From: Eunapius fragilis
Lineage: Eukaryota; Porifera; Demospongiae; Spongillida; Spongillidae
Direction: 5' to 3'
Assembly: GCA_963681505.1 (NCBI GenBank)
Contig: OY811978.1
Span: 2,806,248-2,870,247 of the forward strand
DNA: 64,000 nucleotides
In this document: positions 38,596 through 52,036 of the stretch, piece by piece
How positions within the stretch are numbered: position 1 is the stretch's first letter
Layout: each line of letters opens with the position of its first letter
Translations under genes and position numbers: made by a program
Notes under the pieces: model-generated
The model's database searches: none
Told to the model about the DNA's origin: nothing
Seen by the model: only the letters and a program-made list of their open reading frames with translations

Positions 38596-38993
38596 TTTCT
38601 CTGATGGCAAATGACCTGATGGCGTCACGATTGTAACGTGGAAGTCAGGATGTCCACTTGTCTGGGATGTGAAATGTCCTGACACTTTTGCAACCTCATA
38701 TGAGCTACAGGCAACATCAGAGGCAGGGGCTGTTGCGGCTTTGGCAGAGCGGAAAAAGATGACCAAATACGAGAGACTATAGCTCAAACACATCTATTCT
38801 GCTCCATTGCTATCGAGACATCAGGTGTCTTTGGCCTCGACAATACTACGTGATTTGGCTCGCCAAATCAAAGATGTATCTAATGAACCAAACTGAAGGG
38901 CATTTCTGTTCCAAAAAATTTCTGTTGCAGTGCAGAGAGACAATGCAGCATCTGTCATGGTTTGTGCTGGTTTAGATTTAGATGCAGTGTAAT
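38596..38993 (+). pseudogene. Retroelement-type C-terminal nuclease-like remnant, type 1
   Basis: Plus-strand frames read DGVTIVTWKSGCPLVWDV, then CPDTFATSYELQATSEAGA, AALAERKKMTKYERL and FLFQKISVAVQRDNAASV. I recognise this as the conserved C-terminal domain downstream of reverse transcriptases in invertebrate repeat proteins. At least two stops and frame changes are present. Confidence 0.6.
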
Positions 38994-39295
38994 TATAATG
39001 TATTGAACTTTGTGTATCTTTCATTCTGTACCTTTATTAGATATTAGAATTTTTTAAAAATTAAAAAAATAAAATAATTTTTTTAAAAATTAAAAAAATT
39101 CCACAAATGTTTCATATTTAGAGAGGGAAGTTTGTTTCAAGGATTGCTTCCCTGAAACAATGCATAAACGCACTGTATCTAGTGCATATGGAAAACCTGT
39201 TGTTCTATATACCATAACTGTGAAGGTAATATTAATTACCTGAAGCTGCAGAAAACAGAAAGCACACAGCCAATGACCCTAAATGTGCTGAACTA

Positions 39296-39516
39296 GGCTG
39301 GAGGTGTGTGCCTCTAGCAGTAGAAACTTACTGCAATTGGGGTGAGGAAGCAAGAGGAACCTTTGCTCTACTGGCCACACGCTTGGCCTTTGGCTCTTCC
39401 TCATTTCGTAAAGCCAGGGTGATCAGTGACATGTTTGGAAGGTTGAATATCACCCTGGTGAGAGCCATAGCAAGGGCCATACTGGCTAGGACTGTGATCC
39501 CTTCTGACTTTAATTA
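39296..39516 (+). pseudogene. Retroelement-type C-terminal domain remnant, type 2
   Basis: The open stretch reads CVPLAVETYCNWGEEA, then LLATRLAFGSSSFRKARV and GRLNITLVRAIARAILAR. It resembles the C-terminal domain of another class of invertebrate reverse-transcriptase proteins. No upstream RT domain is present. Confidence 0.55.
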
Positions 39517-39519
39517 AAT

Positions 39520-40390
39520 AATAATAATATGTTGGTGTGCTGTATGGTTCTATATGTGCGCTTATCTTTTAATAATAATAATATATTCGTGTATTCATGT
39601 TTGTGTACCTAATTGTATTAATACCAACATTTTGTGTGACAAATCATTTAGGAGTCAAGTCGACGCGTTTCTTTTACAAGGCATATGGAAGGAAAAATTG
39701 TTTTAAGAGGTACACCACATACTGATGATCGATTTAACATCCACGGCCTTCATGACGACATCCACATGCAGGCCTTAAAATCACATGGGTACGAAGCTCT
39801 TGATGTTTTTCTACTCTAGCTTCGCATGCATGCATGGAGATATTTGCCATGCAGGTGCATTCGATGTACCGAGTTACCCCAAGCCATCTTTATACTAACC
39901 GCGCGCGCAACTATTTATAAAGACCAGGCAGGCGGTTAAAACACAGATATGGTTAGTTGCACACAGGGAACAAAGCACGTCAGTGATATGATTGCGTGAT
40001 TAAACAGAAAATCACAGAAATCACATGGATATGGTTATGATTAGTTGAAATGTTCAATCACTTTTAAAAATCTCTTTCCTCAGTAAATAGTGGCAAAGCC
40101 AAAAAATTCCCTCTGCAAGACAAATTTAGATGCTTCATGTACATCTGATTTGTGAGCGCAGCATTATTATACCTGTTCATGGGTAGAAACTTAAAAATGC
40201 CTACATTTTGTTCATGTCATATTGCTATACGGCCGTCAACCTATACCAGGATATAAATATCTGACAACCAACCATTGCGATTAGTAGCCCCGGTCTCCTC
40301 TAATGTGTGCCACAACATGCAACACAAGCAAAGTGTTGATACATAACGTCACATCCGGAGTAGTGCAAAATAATCAGGTGTTATCAGTAA
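39520..40390. other. Spacer upstream of the receptor cluster
   Basis: No recognisable gene. AT-rich. It may hold the promoter of receptor gene 1, but I see no defined element. Confidence 0.45.
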
Positions 40391-40392
40391 TT

Positions 40393-43300
40393 ATGCTTCT
40401 TAGGGCACTAGCTGGTGCGTTGCTTCTGGTGTTTGTCGCAGGTATATATGTTGTGAGTATTATAGTGCATGCTGTAATGATTTGATGTGCACTGCCAAGG
40501 TATATTGAATCTATCGGTCGCATGGTTCAGACTTCAGACTTCATATATACCTCCGGCTCAACTCCCATGATTTGGTAATAATAACTCATGAAGCGGCTAG
40601 CATTCCGTTGCAGTTAATGATCTGAACAAATCAATAGCTACACGACTCCGGCCGCGGGTACATAAACGGATCCGTTTATGCACCTGGCGGCGAATTTGAA
40701 GCGTTTCAGACGTTTTAGAACTACTAGGTCATTTTTGACTTCATAACCCGATGGAGTGGTGACCATGGGCCATGGCTACGAAAAAATATTGAAACCCAAA
40801 ATCGGTTATGATATACAGAGAAATGGTTGGGACAGATGTAGGAAACCTGTAACTAAAGTGGCGATGTTCGCGGTTGCATGCAATTAAACTGAGATACTAT
40901 GTATATATTGATTTATCATGTAAAATGCAACATTTCTTAATCATAATTTCCATGCAGGTCAGACGATTACTCTGTCACCTACGAATGTTACTGCTGTGGC
41001 AGGGGAGAATGCTACTCTTAACTGCACGTACTCCATAGAAGGAATCGTTGAACTTGCATCACTGATAACTGTTGATGGCCAGTTATCTCCAAGCACAACA
41101 GTCATTTTTCAATATCCCTCTATGACTATCTTCAGCCTGAACAATGTGTCAAGGGAAGACAATGGCAAACAGTTTATTTGTCGGTTAAATTCAGTATATA
41201 ACTATATTCAGTCGGCAGCCACTCTTCTCACAGTCCATTGTAAGTTGAATTATTCCTTGCCATTTTTTGTTTTTGAGAATTTACATGTATGATACACAAA
41301 AGGCAGCACGCATTGAGGGATTAAACGATTGACGCGTGGCATGTGGTATTATATATGCAACTATACAGCTACAAGTGATAAAATTGTCTCTACGAGAAGG
41401 TGTATATAATATACATGTATATAGAAATGATATACTATAATGGTGTAACAAAGAAGGAAACAAGGTTTACTGACCGAAAAGGAAAAATGAAATAGACCTA
41501 TAATAGCACAGTCCTATAGCTTTTTACACCACTATAGCCTTTAATTTGTATTTCTCGTAGTATTACTTGTTTGGTATGCTTCAGTATATCTATTTTATAA
41601 CGTTAAATATATAGAAGAATACCCTGGCTATGAAACTCGTCACGTGATCCATTGAAATTGATACTTGGCGGCAAAGCTATGAAGTTATCTGTTTGGTTGA
41701 AGCTAGGTTAAGCAACCCAAAATAAACTCCTTTATTCTCGCAATACACACAGTTCTACGCATGTAACTTTGCACTTTATAGCAATTGGGGGGAAGAGCAA
41801 ATCCCCGGGCAATGTTGACGTTATCGCGCACATGGCGATTTACAACTAAACGTAGTCTACCGATTGGATGTCATTCATGATATGGAAAAATAAAAATCTA
41901 AGCAACAGGATCCATAGAAACTATGAGTATCCATAGAGTAAGAAGATGTTCAGTCATATATAAACATAATAATATATTAATATTATTATTTATTAATTAC
42001 ATTGTCCCTACAGATCTACACACCGAACCAACCTTCATAGATGAAGAAACAATTAATTTAACTTCATCCCATACCTTCCACCTAAATGTGAGCATTGTTG
42101 CTAATCCACCACCCACCGTCACATGGTACAAGGGAAGCACCCTCCTGACCAGTGGAGCATCATTCTCAGCTGTTGGGGACACTGGTGTGGCATCCCTCTA
42201 TTTTGCATCTCTTACAACTAGTGATGCAGGAGTCTACACTGTGAACATCACTAACCCTGTGGGGTTTGACCTATTTGCAGCCACCTTGAATGTCAATGGT
42301 ATACTTTGTTGTGTCTCCCCATGCACACGCTGCCATTATATTTTTCATATCCAGTCCAACGTAATGCTAGCTTTAACTTGTACATTATTCATGAGATTTG
42401 GTGGCTGTTACTATACTACAACGTTTAATGTGTGTGTATGTGTATGTGTGTGTGTGTGTGTGTATGTGTGTGTGTGTGTCTGTGTGTGTGTGTGTACATT
42501 TATCGATGTATGTGTATTAGGTGCAAGCTCAATAGCAGGTTCAGTCATTGGAGGAGTGATTGGAGGGATCTTGCTGATATTGATTGTGGCCATTAGTGTC
42601 TTCATTGTCCTGTGGAATAGAGGTAAGGTGATTACTGAGAGCCCATAGATCAGTTGCACTTGGATGGCGGAGGTGTCCCTTCCCAGTAGGGTTTGAATGT
42701 ATTGCCATTGTTGAATTATTTTAACTATGTACATGTGACCTTCAGATGCAGTCAGCCATCAGCGATAGTGCTGTGTTGCATAAATTACCCTCTGTCCATT
42801 GTAATTTGCTTGCAGCTCGCCATAGTGATAATGGAATGAAAACCATTTCTACATCACACATAAGCCTCTACATGTATTACTCCAGTTTTGTGAATGCTAT
42901 TTGTAAATAAGTAAAAAGGATGAAACAACTCAGGTCATCAGTTTAAGAATTAAAGCACCATTTTCCTTTGCCTACCTCTACAGGGGGTTTGTCATATGTC
43001 TGACAATAAATTTGGTGTGCATGAAGTTTGTGTTTAAAACATAGCGCAACCCTTATATTTTACACAGCTCATGTGAAAAACAAGATAAGCAAAGAACTGA
43101 AGCTGGAGAGAAATGCAGCATATCTTGTTCTACCTACTGCAGGTATGCGTATATTATAGACATGCTTTAATTTATTATTGTAGTGTTCAATATTAGCTTA
43201 TAATAAACTGCAACACATAGTTGTGTACATTATTGCCAGTTAGAATTAATTTGTTTTTAGTAGGGAGAAATTGACCTTTACATAATTGCAGGAGTCACTG

Positions 43301-43966
43301 ACATGAACCTGAATACAGCTTATGGAATGATGCAAAACACTGATACAGGTACATTGCACTAAAGGAATGATGATGTTAACATTGAGCTCTGTATGCTGTA
43401 CTGGCTGCTGATTCAGAATATTGATTGGTCATTTGAAATAAGACAAATTATTACAGTGGTCAATATTATCATATACTAGACTGCAATCCATAGTTATGCA
43501 CATTGTCAGTTAGAATTTAATAGGGAAAAATTGACCATTGCATATTCAATAATTGCAGGAGTCACTGACATGGAATTGAATACGGCTTATGGAATGATGC
43601 AAAACACCAATAGAGGTACATTGTACTAAAATAATGATGATGTTAACATTGGGCTCTGTATTTTGTACTAGCCGCTGATTCAGAAATATTGATTGGTCAT
43701 TTGCAATAAGACCTATTAATATGATTACACTGTAATCCATAGTTGTGCACATTTTCAGTTAGAATTTATTTGTTTAATAGGGAAAAATTGACCATTGCAT
43801 ATCCAATGCTTGCAGGAGTCACTGACATGGAATTGAATACAGCTTATGGAATGATGCAAAACACCAATAGAGGTACATTGTACTAAAATAATGATGATGT
43901 TAACATTGGGCTCTGTTTGTACTAGCTGATTCAGAATATGAGGTTAGTGATTGGAGAGGAAACTGA
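40393..43966 (+). CDS. Receptor gene 1: two Ig-like domains, TM, modular tyrosine tail (no stalk)
   Basis: Exons are 40393-40441 (signal peptide, MLLRALAGALLLVFVA), 40958-41239 (Ig-like 1, Cys in ATLNCTY and FICRL), 42014-42298 (Ig-like 2, VTWYKGS ... DAGVYTV), 42521-42622 (GSVIGGVIGGILLILIVAIS transmembrane, then WNRG), 43068-43142 (ERNAAYLVL), 43292-43348, 43559-43615 and 43816-43872 (each NTAYGMM), and 43926-43966 (EYEVSDW, stop). Every internal exon is phase 1-1. The total is 334 residues. The second Ig-like domain has Trp and Tyr but lacks the usual cysteine pair. It is probably a cell-surface recognition receptor. YxxM is the known docking motif for PI3K p85 SH2 domains. A possible alternative terminal exon starts at about 42818 (ARHSDNGMK…SLYMYYS, stop). 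Confidence 0.85.
41371..41570. mobile_element. Foldback MITE, family 1 copy 6, degenerate
   Basis: Lies in the intron between the two Ig exons of receptor gene 1. It retains ACAAGTGATAAAATTGTCTC, GAGAAGG, GGTGTAACAAAG, ATAGACCTATAATAGCAC and the right end TATTACTTGT. It is shortened and diverged. Confidence 0.75.
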
Positions 43967-45345
43967 AAAAAAGGACATAAAACAGAACAATAAATGATTG
44001 AATTGAAAGAGTAATGAACTGTGGTTTGAAGTGCTCTGTGGCTGTATATATTTGCATTCATGTTTGTGCTTGGAATATAGTACATAAATAGGAATTGTTT
44101 GGATGAACATATCTTGCTTTGTTTCCAAAGGGCAACATTAATCCAGTGGCTCTCTGCCTCTGACATCGTACTAAATGTGGTACTTCATTGTTCTGATTCT
44201 GGTACTTACTTATTGGTGCATGAGTTTGGTATTTAGAACGAAGATTAGAACCATAGTACTTCAATATTTTCCCGTGATTTGGATTTCTCAGAACAAGTGT
44301 GAATGCAATGTAAAATTTTTGACCAGGAACTGTTTTTGATTAATGGCACGTCTGTGTTGTTGTTCTCCACTGCTGTTGAAAAGGTTTTGAACACAATTTG
44401 TACTCTATATGGAATATTTGTAAGGGGATTGGATTTTGCTGGTACTCACAAATTCTACATTCATTTACTTGCACCGAAGTTTTCAACTAATCTTACACTC
44501 ATTGATGCATACAAGTGTAATGCAAAGACAAATTTCATAGTTACTAATAATAATAATTGTTGTTGATAATTGCCAATACTAAATTGAAAATCAAATCAAA
44601 GGCTTTCTTTAAACATCATGATTTATGGGAAGATTGTACAGAGAGAAGAGGCCAGTAGATCAGTTAGGATATGTACAACTGTGTAGTGGTCTGCTAATTG
44701 TCCAAAACATAGACATAGGGAGAGGGGGGTTGTTGAGGGGACTATAGCCCCCCCCCCCCTCCCCCCCCACTTTAAAGAGTGAGGGCTGACCCTCTCACAC
44801 TTGTATTTTTCAGTATGAATAATTAAATAACTTATGCTGTGTTGATGTGAGTGAGTGCCTAAGCGAAAGCAAGCCAGTATAGATAACAAGAAGGAAGGCA
44901 GTGCATAATTAATCAATTAATGTAGTACTTGGGGGAGGGGGAGGGGGAGGGAGATAAGATAGATAGAAGTAGCCTATAATCTACAATTGAGATGGCATCA
45001 AAAACTGTTAGCACATTGATAGCTTGCAATGGGTAGGAGTATGATCCAAGAAGCTGTGTTTCTGTGAGGGTACTAGATTATAGAAATGAGGTTCAGATGG
45101 TGATGAGTTGATGATGCACAACCAGAACCACAGAGGAAAATTCCTGAAGACACTATACATAACAGGGATGCTATGCATGATGCTGAGGAGCGCTTCTCTA
45201 GGGAAAGCAGTTCAAATCCTCCTCATGCAATATGATATGTCAACGCAAGAGCATTCCAAGCATTCTGCATGCAAATATCTAATTTAAATCAAACATGTGC
45301 AAAGCAGGCAAGCATGTGTCCATGTGTGTGTATGTGTGTGTGCGT

Positions 45346-45376
<31 letters not shown>

Positions 45377-45825
45377 GGGGGGCACTAGTCCCAAGCAGCA
45401 TTTTGTATATAAGTGTTCAAGCAATTGTTTAGGGTCTAATTTTAGGTCCTAAGCCCCGTACATGAACAAGTTCACATGATAATGAGCATATGAAATACTT
45501 GCTTGATTGTCACTACATTAATTAAACAAATTATTTAGACCACTGCCTGGTCTGAAATGCCAATGTATATTTATTTATACCTTAATATTCAGCTACATTG
45601 GTGAGCACAGAATTTTTTTATGGGAAGGCCAAGTTTATACAGGTCCAATTGATTGCTTCAATAACCAAATAACCCAAATGAAAACATAATAAAGGAACAG
45701 AGGACCTTATTTAATAAGAGCGGCCTGAAGGGTGCAACCAAAGTGAATTATATGGCGGCCTTCACTAAGATACTTTAATTTTAATGATGCCATTTCCTTA
45801 TGATACACCTACAGACCTAGTGTGC
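43967..45825. other. Spacer between receptor gene 1 and an inverted family fragment
   Basis: No gene recognised. Contains a poly-G tract at 45359-45382 and a GGGGGA-rich patch near 44930-44955. Confidence 0.5.
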
Positions 45826-45831
45826 TGCTAC

Positions 45832-46268
45832 CTTTGTTAAGCACCACTCCATAAGCTGTGTTCTCCTCTAGCTCCACTGCTTTGTCCATCTTTACCTTCA
45901 CATGTGCTTTATATTGTAATGTCTATTACAAAATCAGTCAAGTACAGTTATATGATAATTGCAGAGAAAGGTATTTTCTTTGGTTCTGAACAATTTACAG
46001 GTTCAGTCTATCAGAATGTTTATTGATGTGTTGCTCAGTTAAAACACTACAGTACCCCATGCCTTGAATGATTTCTAGCCCTTAGTAGGCCTATCATTGG
46101 CATCATTGGCAGAATGTTCAATTCTAATAGTATGCATACCCTACTTACCTTTTTTTTTTAGAATAAGGAAGATTGCAATGACCAAAATAACTATCCACAG
46201 TGCAAAAATGATCCCTCCAATCACTCCTCCAATGACTGGACCTGCTGCCACTGAGCTTGAAGTGCCTA
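45832..46268 (-). pseudogene. Receptor-family fragment: TM exon and one tail exon (minus strand)
   Basis: Minus-strand exon 46268-46149 encodes SSSVAAGPVIGGVIGGIIFA, then IVILVIAIFLIL and a Lys-rich stop-transfer. Exon 45906-45832 encodes AHVKVKMDKAVELEENTAYG, then VVLNK. Both keep consensus splice sites and phase 1. I find no Ig exons upstream on this strand, nor further tail exons. Either a partial gene or an inverted fragment. Confidence 0.7.
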
Positions 46269-46869
46269 CTGTTGAAGAGGGTAAAATCATCCTGTGGGGA
46301 TATCTTTTCAAGAACTATGTCAAATGTTGTTTTATTCCTACTACGCCTATATGTATGTTTATCAATTACCCCCTTTGTATACTAGAGGGTTATGTATTAA
46401 GAAGTGCTGAAGTGCACACTTCTATCCTCTTAGCACTTCCCGTTTCTGGGTACTGCACCTTTTTTCAATTCAATACTAGCATGGCTCAGGCATGTCTGTT
46501 TGCCCAGCCAAATGTGTGTAAAGAGCTGTCAGTGTAGGTATGTTAATGGCAGAGTTTACTGTTCAGGAACCATCCCTGTTGGAAGAAGGTGCCTGCATGT
46601 TGTATCAACAACATAAAAGCTGATGTCACACACTTCTTCATGATTTCTGCTAGCAAAATATATGGCAGCTCTGACTGTGTAGAAGTGATGTGGATAGGCA
46701 TTGGTAATGATGAACATATGCTGTGTATACCATTGTAAATATTCTTTTAGCTATCACAGCATCTCCATCAACGATACTGGTAATGCGTGTATTTTGTCTG
46801 CATGTGTGTGTTTTCTGAAGTTATGTTTGCGTGAATGCATTTGTATATGAATACATGTAATTGTACAAC

Positions 46870-47190
46870 AATTGAAACTGCAAGCTCAGTTGCAGCAGTA
46901 GCAGCAGTGATAATGGTCATCATTATCTAAGGAACAGGTGTGTATTGACATGGAATCGTTCATGGCAGGCTAGGTGATTATTGACTAGGCATTATTTGGC
47001 TAGTCCCATATCCAAATCCATTTTGGCTGAACCCTTATTTGTTCATAACTAAAGCAAGTACCCTGCTCCACTTTTACGTGACCAAATAATACATTTCAAC
47101 AGACATATGAGAAGATAAAGATGGACAAAGTAGTGGAGCTTTAGGAGAATACAGCCTATGGAATGGTGCTTATAAAAGATGCACACTTGC
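46870..47190 (+). pseudogene. Decayed receptor-family fragment
   Basis: Plus-strand remains of a TM exon at about 46878 (SSVAAVAAVIMVIII, then stop). Further remains of a tail exon lie at about 47100-47180, corresponding to DKAVELEENTAYGMV but with an in-frame stop and shifts. Confidence 0.6.
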
Positions 47191-47199
47191 ACACGTGAT

Positions 47200-48409
<1,210 letters not shown>

Positions 48410-48410
<1 letters not shown>

Positions 48411-48520
48411 CAACCTATGACTGGATATATACCATTGGGGGAAATCAGGTTGACACCTATATATGTTGGCCTTGTTTATGTCTCATGGTAGTGATGTTTG
48501 CCTGGGAGATTGGTGAGTGT
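48410..48520 (+). pseudogene. Fragment of the DHHC-gene exon 7, copy 1
   Basis: CCTATGACTGGATATATACC, then ATTGGGGGAAATCAGG, TATGTTGGCC and ATGGTAGTGATGTTTG match 34978-35085 of the DHHC gene (exon 7 plus the start of its intron), with deletions. It lies upstream of receptor gene 2. A second copy lies at 55585-55695. Confidence 0.8.
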
Positions 48521-48799
48521 AAAGGGCGAAAAACAAACCCAACAGACCGCCGATTTGATGTGCTTTTCCCCCCCTAAACTATATCACTGAAAGATCCAGT
48601 GCGGGTCCTGAAGCGTGAATGCCGGGGTTACTTTAGCTTTATGAAACTATTTATTATAATCTTCAGTGAGAGGTTGCCTTGTATACCATGAGAGAGTGTG
48701 GTTCCCTGAAAATGAAAGCTTAGATTTCACTTGAAGGAGTATATAACGTAGTCTCACGTGCAATTGGATTGAAACCGATTCGGAATAGCCGCGCGCGGT

Positions 48800-50976
48800 A
48801 TGCTTCCTAGAGCATTGTTTGGTACATTTCTTCTGAAGCTTGTTGCAGGTATGTTTTGTGCATGCTGATCTGTATTTTAACGCAAAACTTATTTCTTGAG
48901 TTTTAACGATCTACATTCGAGCACTAAAGAACTGCCGGATCACTCTTCTCTTAATCGAGTTGTACTAGATACCACGGTACCAGGCCAAACATCACGTCTA
49001 TTTTAAAGCGGTGTTATAGCGGGTTACGTCCCCACGGATAAAATCCCGGATTCTATATCCCCCGGACAGAATTTGCTGCGGATTCTGTCCTCCCTCCACA
49101 GAATCTGTCTCCCCCCCTCCCCCCCCCCCCCCCCCCCCCCGATCCTTCCTAAATTATAGATAGTGGTATTTGTAGTCGCCTAGATACTAATTGTATTAGT
49201 AGCTGGCCATCAAATAAGGTATTTCGCGTATTAATTCAATGAGAAGAAGTACGCGCGCGTACGCACGTGCACGTACACATGACATCCATGTGCGTATACA
49301 AGGACTTCATTTTCTTTTGTATTACTATACAATGAAATTTATACCTAGCGCTTCGAATGTGAAATAAGTAGGAATAGAATATCTTTGCATATGCCAAGAA
49401 GCCCCTCCCCAGTATTAACAGGCAACAATTCTTAATAAATTATTGTTCCAGATCAGGATATTACTCTGTCACCTACGAATGTTATTGCTGAGGCAGGAGG
49501 CAATGTTAGTCTAACCTGTGCAGCTACTAACGTCGACTTTGTTATGGAACTGTTAACTGCTGATGGCCAGCTAGTGCAAAGGAAAGCAGTCTTTTCTCTG
49601 AGTGGCCTTTCGACTGTGTTCAGCCTTAGCAATGTGTCAAGGGCAGAAAAGCAGTTGATGTGTCAGTTCATATATCAACTTAAGTCAGCAGTGAATTATC
49701 TCACAATCTATTGTAAGTTGAACTGTACTTTGGCCTTCGGAGTATATGCTACACAAAAGGCAGCATTAAAAAAAAAAGCATGACAGTACTAAGTGCATAT
49801 TACCATTTATCACAACTTTACACGATGGGTAATGCTGCTTATCTCTATAGACATTATTTCTAATTCAAATCTTAAGTACGGTAATTAAGTTCTCAAGATT
49901 TAGTGCAATTCCATCAGTCAGCGGCATGCAGGTCTGGGTACGAGACTTATGTTTGTTGAACATTTCTACCTTTCAGATCTGTACCCTGCACCACAGTTTG
50001 TATCTGGAGCAACAATGACTCTGACTGCATCCCAATCCTTCTACCTATCTGTGAGCATTGTTGCCAATCCACTACCCAACATCACATGGTACAAGGGAAG
50101 CACTATCCTGACCAGTGGAGCATCATTCTCACCTGTTGGGGACACTGGAGTGGCATCCCTCTATTTTCCATCTCTTGCAACCAGCGATGCTGGAAGCTAC
50201 AGTGTGAACATAATCAACCTTGTTCAGATGTATCGGTATACAGTCACCCTGAACATCAGTGGTATGTTATGGTATGTTGCGTTATGTATGCATATTGGCA
50301 TATGGTGCAACCCCTCCCAACCCCACCCCCCCACCAGCACACAATTATTCTATATGCCATCAAGACAGCTATTTTTCACATTTAGTTTAGTGCAAAGCCG
50401 GCTTATAACGAATTAATTAAATATGCAATAGCATTCAAAAACAGGTAATGTGAGTATGTGTCGTGAATGTGTATACATGGATTAGAAAAAAGCCAAGTTC
50501 ATTTTGACTCTGGGCAAGTGTTGTCCTCTACTGTGCAGCAGACATCGTAGTAGCAAGAAAGTAATGTGTGTATACATGTGTGTATGTGTGTGTATGTGTG
50601 TGTATGTGTGTGTATGTGTGTGTATGTGTGTATGTATGTGTATGTGTGTGTATGTGTGTGTTATGATATGGGGGCCTGCACTACAGCTAACGCAGCATAA
50701 CAGACATCATTGAAAATACAATTCGTGACTATATTTAAAGTACTACAGGGTAATAAGTGTATGTGTGTGTGTGTGCATGTGGTTGCAAGCACATCTATGT
50801 GTTGTGTTATCTATACTACAGTAGTACCAGTGACAACAGTAACAAAACTACAAGGTAAGGTGTGTGTATGCATGTTTGTGAAAGTGTGTAACCCATACTA
50901 CAGCTTGCATAGTACCATAGATAGTACTATCTATGATAGTACCACAAACAATACCAATAATGCTGCAAGGTATTAT

Positions 50977-51024
<48 letters not shown>

Positions 51025-51228
51025 TGTGATGTGGGACCTGCACTACAGCTACGACAGTACTACAGCTGTCATCAAAAATACTAAAAGGTAAAAGTGTATG
51101 TGTATGTGTGTTATGTTGTGTGTGCATGTGGTTGCAAGTATGTGTGTAACCTTATACTACAGCTTCCACAGTACCACAAACAATACCAACCATGCTGAAA
51201 GGTAATATGTGTGTTGTGTGTGACTATG

Positions 51229-51270
<42 letters not shown>

Positions 51271-51484
51271 ATACATGTGTTGTGATGTGGGACCTGCACT
51301 ACAGCTACGACAGTACTACAGGTGTCATCAAAAATACTAAAAGGTAAAAGTGTATGTGTATGTGTGTTATGTTGTGTGTGCACGTGGTTGCAAGTATGTG
51401 TGTAACCTTATACTACAGCTTCCACAGTACCACAAACAATACCAACCATGCTGAAAGGTAATATGTGTGTTGTGTGTGACTATG

Positions 51485-51520
<36 letters not shown>

Positions 51521-51995
51521 ATACATGTGTTGTGATGTGGGACCTGCACTACAGCTACGACAGTACTACAGATGTCATCAAAAATACCAAAAGGTAATAT
51601 GTGTATGTTTATGTCTGTTATGTTGTGTGTGCACGTGGTTGCAAGTATGTGTGTAACCTTATACTACAGCTTCCACAGTATCACAAACAACGCAGCAAGG
51701 TAATATGTGTGTTGTGTGTGAGTATGTTGTGTGCGTGCAAATGCATGAATACATATATGGGACAGTGTCCAGCAGAATCACCCTTCTGGCTAGTTTTTCA
51801 AGTTTTCAAATTTTTTGATTTTCCTTGATCACCCATGAGCTTCTGTCAAATGGTCCTTACGCATCCTAAATCGGACTATCCATCACAAAGTTATTAGGCA
51901 CTGAATTTATAATTAGCCATACATTTCAATGCGAGCGTTACTTTTCTTTTGCTTTTTGAAGAAGTACCATAAGGGTGATTTAGCTGGACACTGTC

Positions 51996-52036
<41 letters not shown>

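Noticed and set aside
50250-50790. Additional stalk micro-exon (CTAACGCAGCATAACAG type at about 50689 and 58356)
   Set aside because: In phase 1 it meets TAA or TAG after four codons in both genes, so it is probably a dead copy.
50940-51087. Plus-strand ORF 50710-51084 and similar Cys/Val-rich ORFs in the stalk region
   Set aside because: They read through GT-rich introns. The coding parts are the short phase 1 micro-exons.
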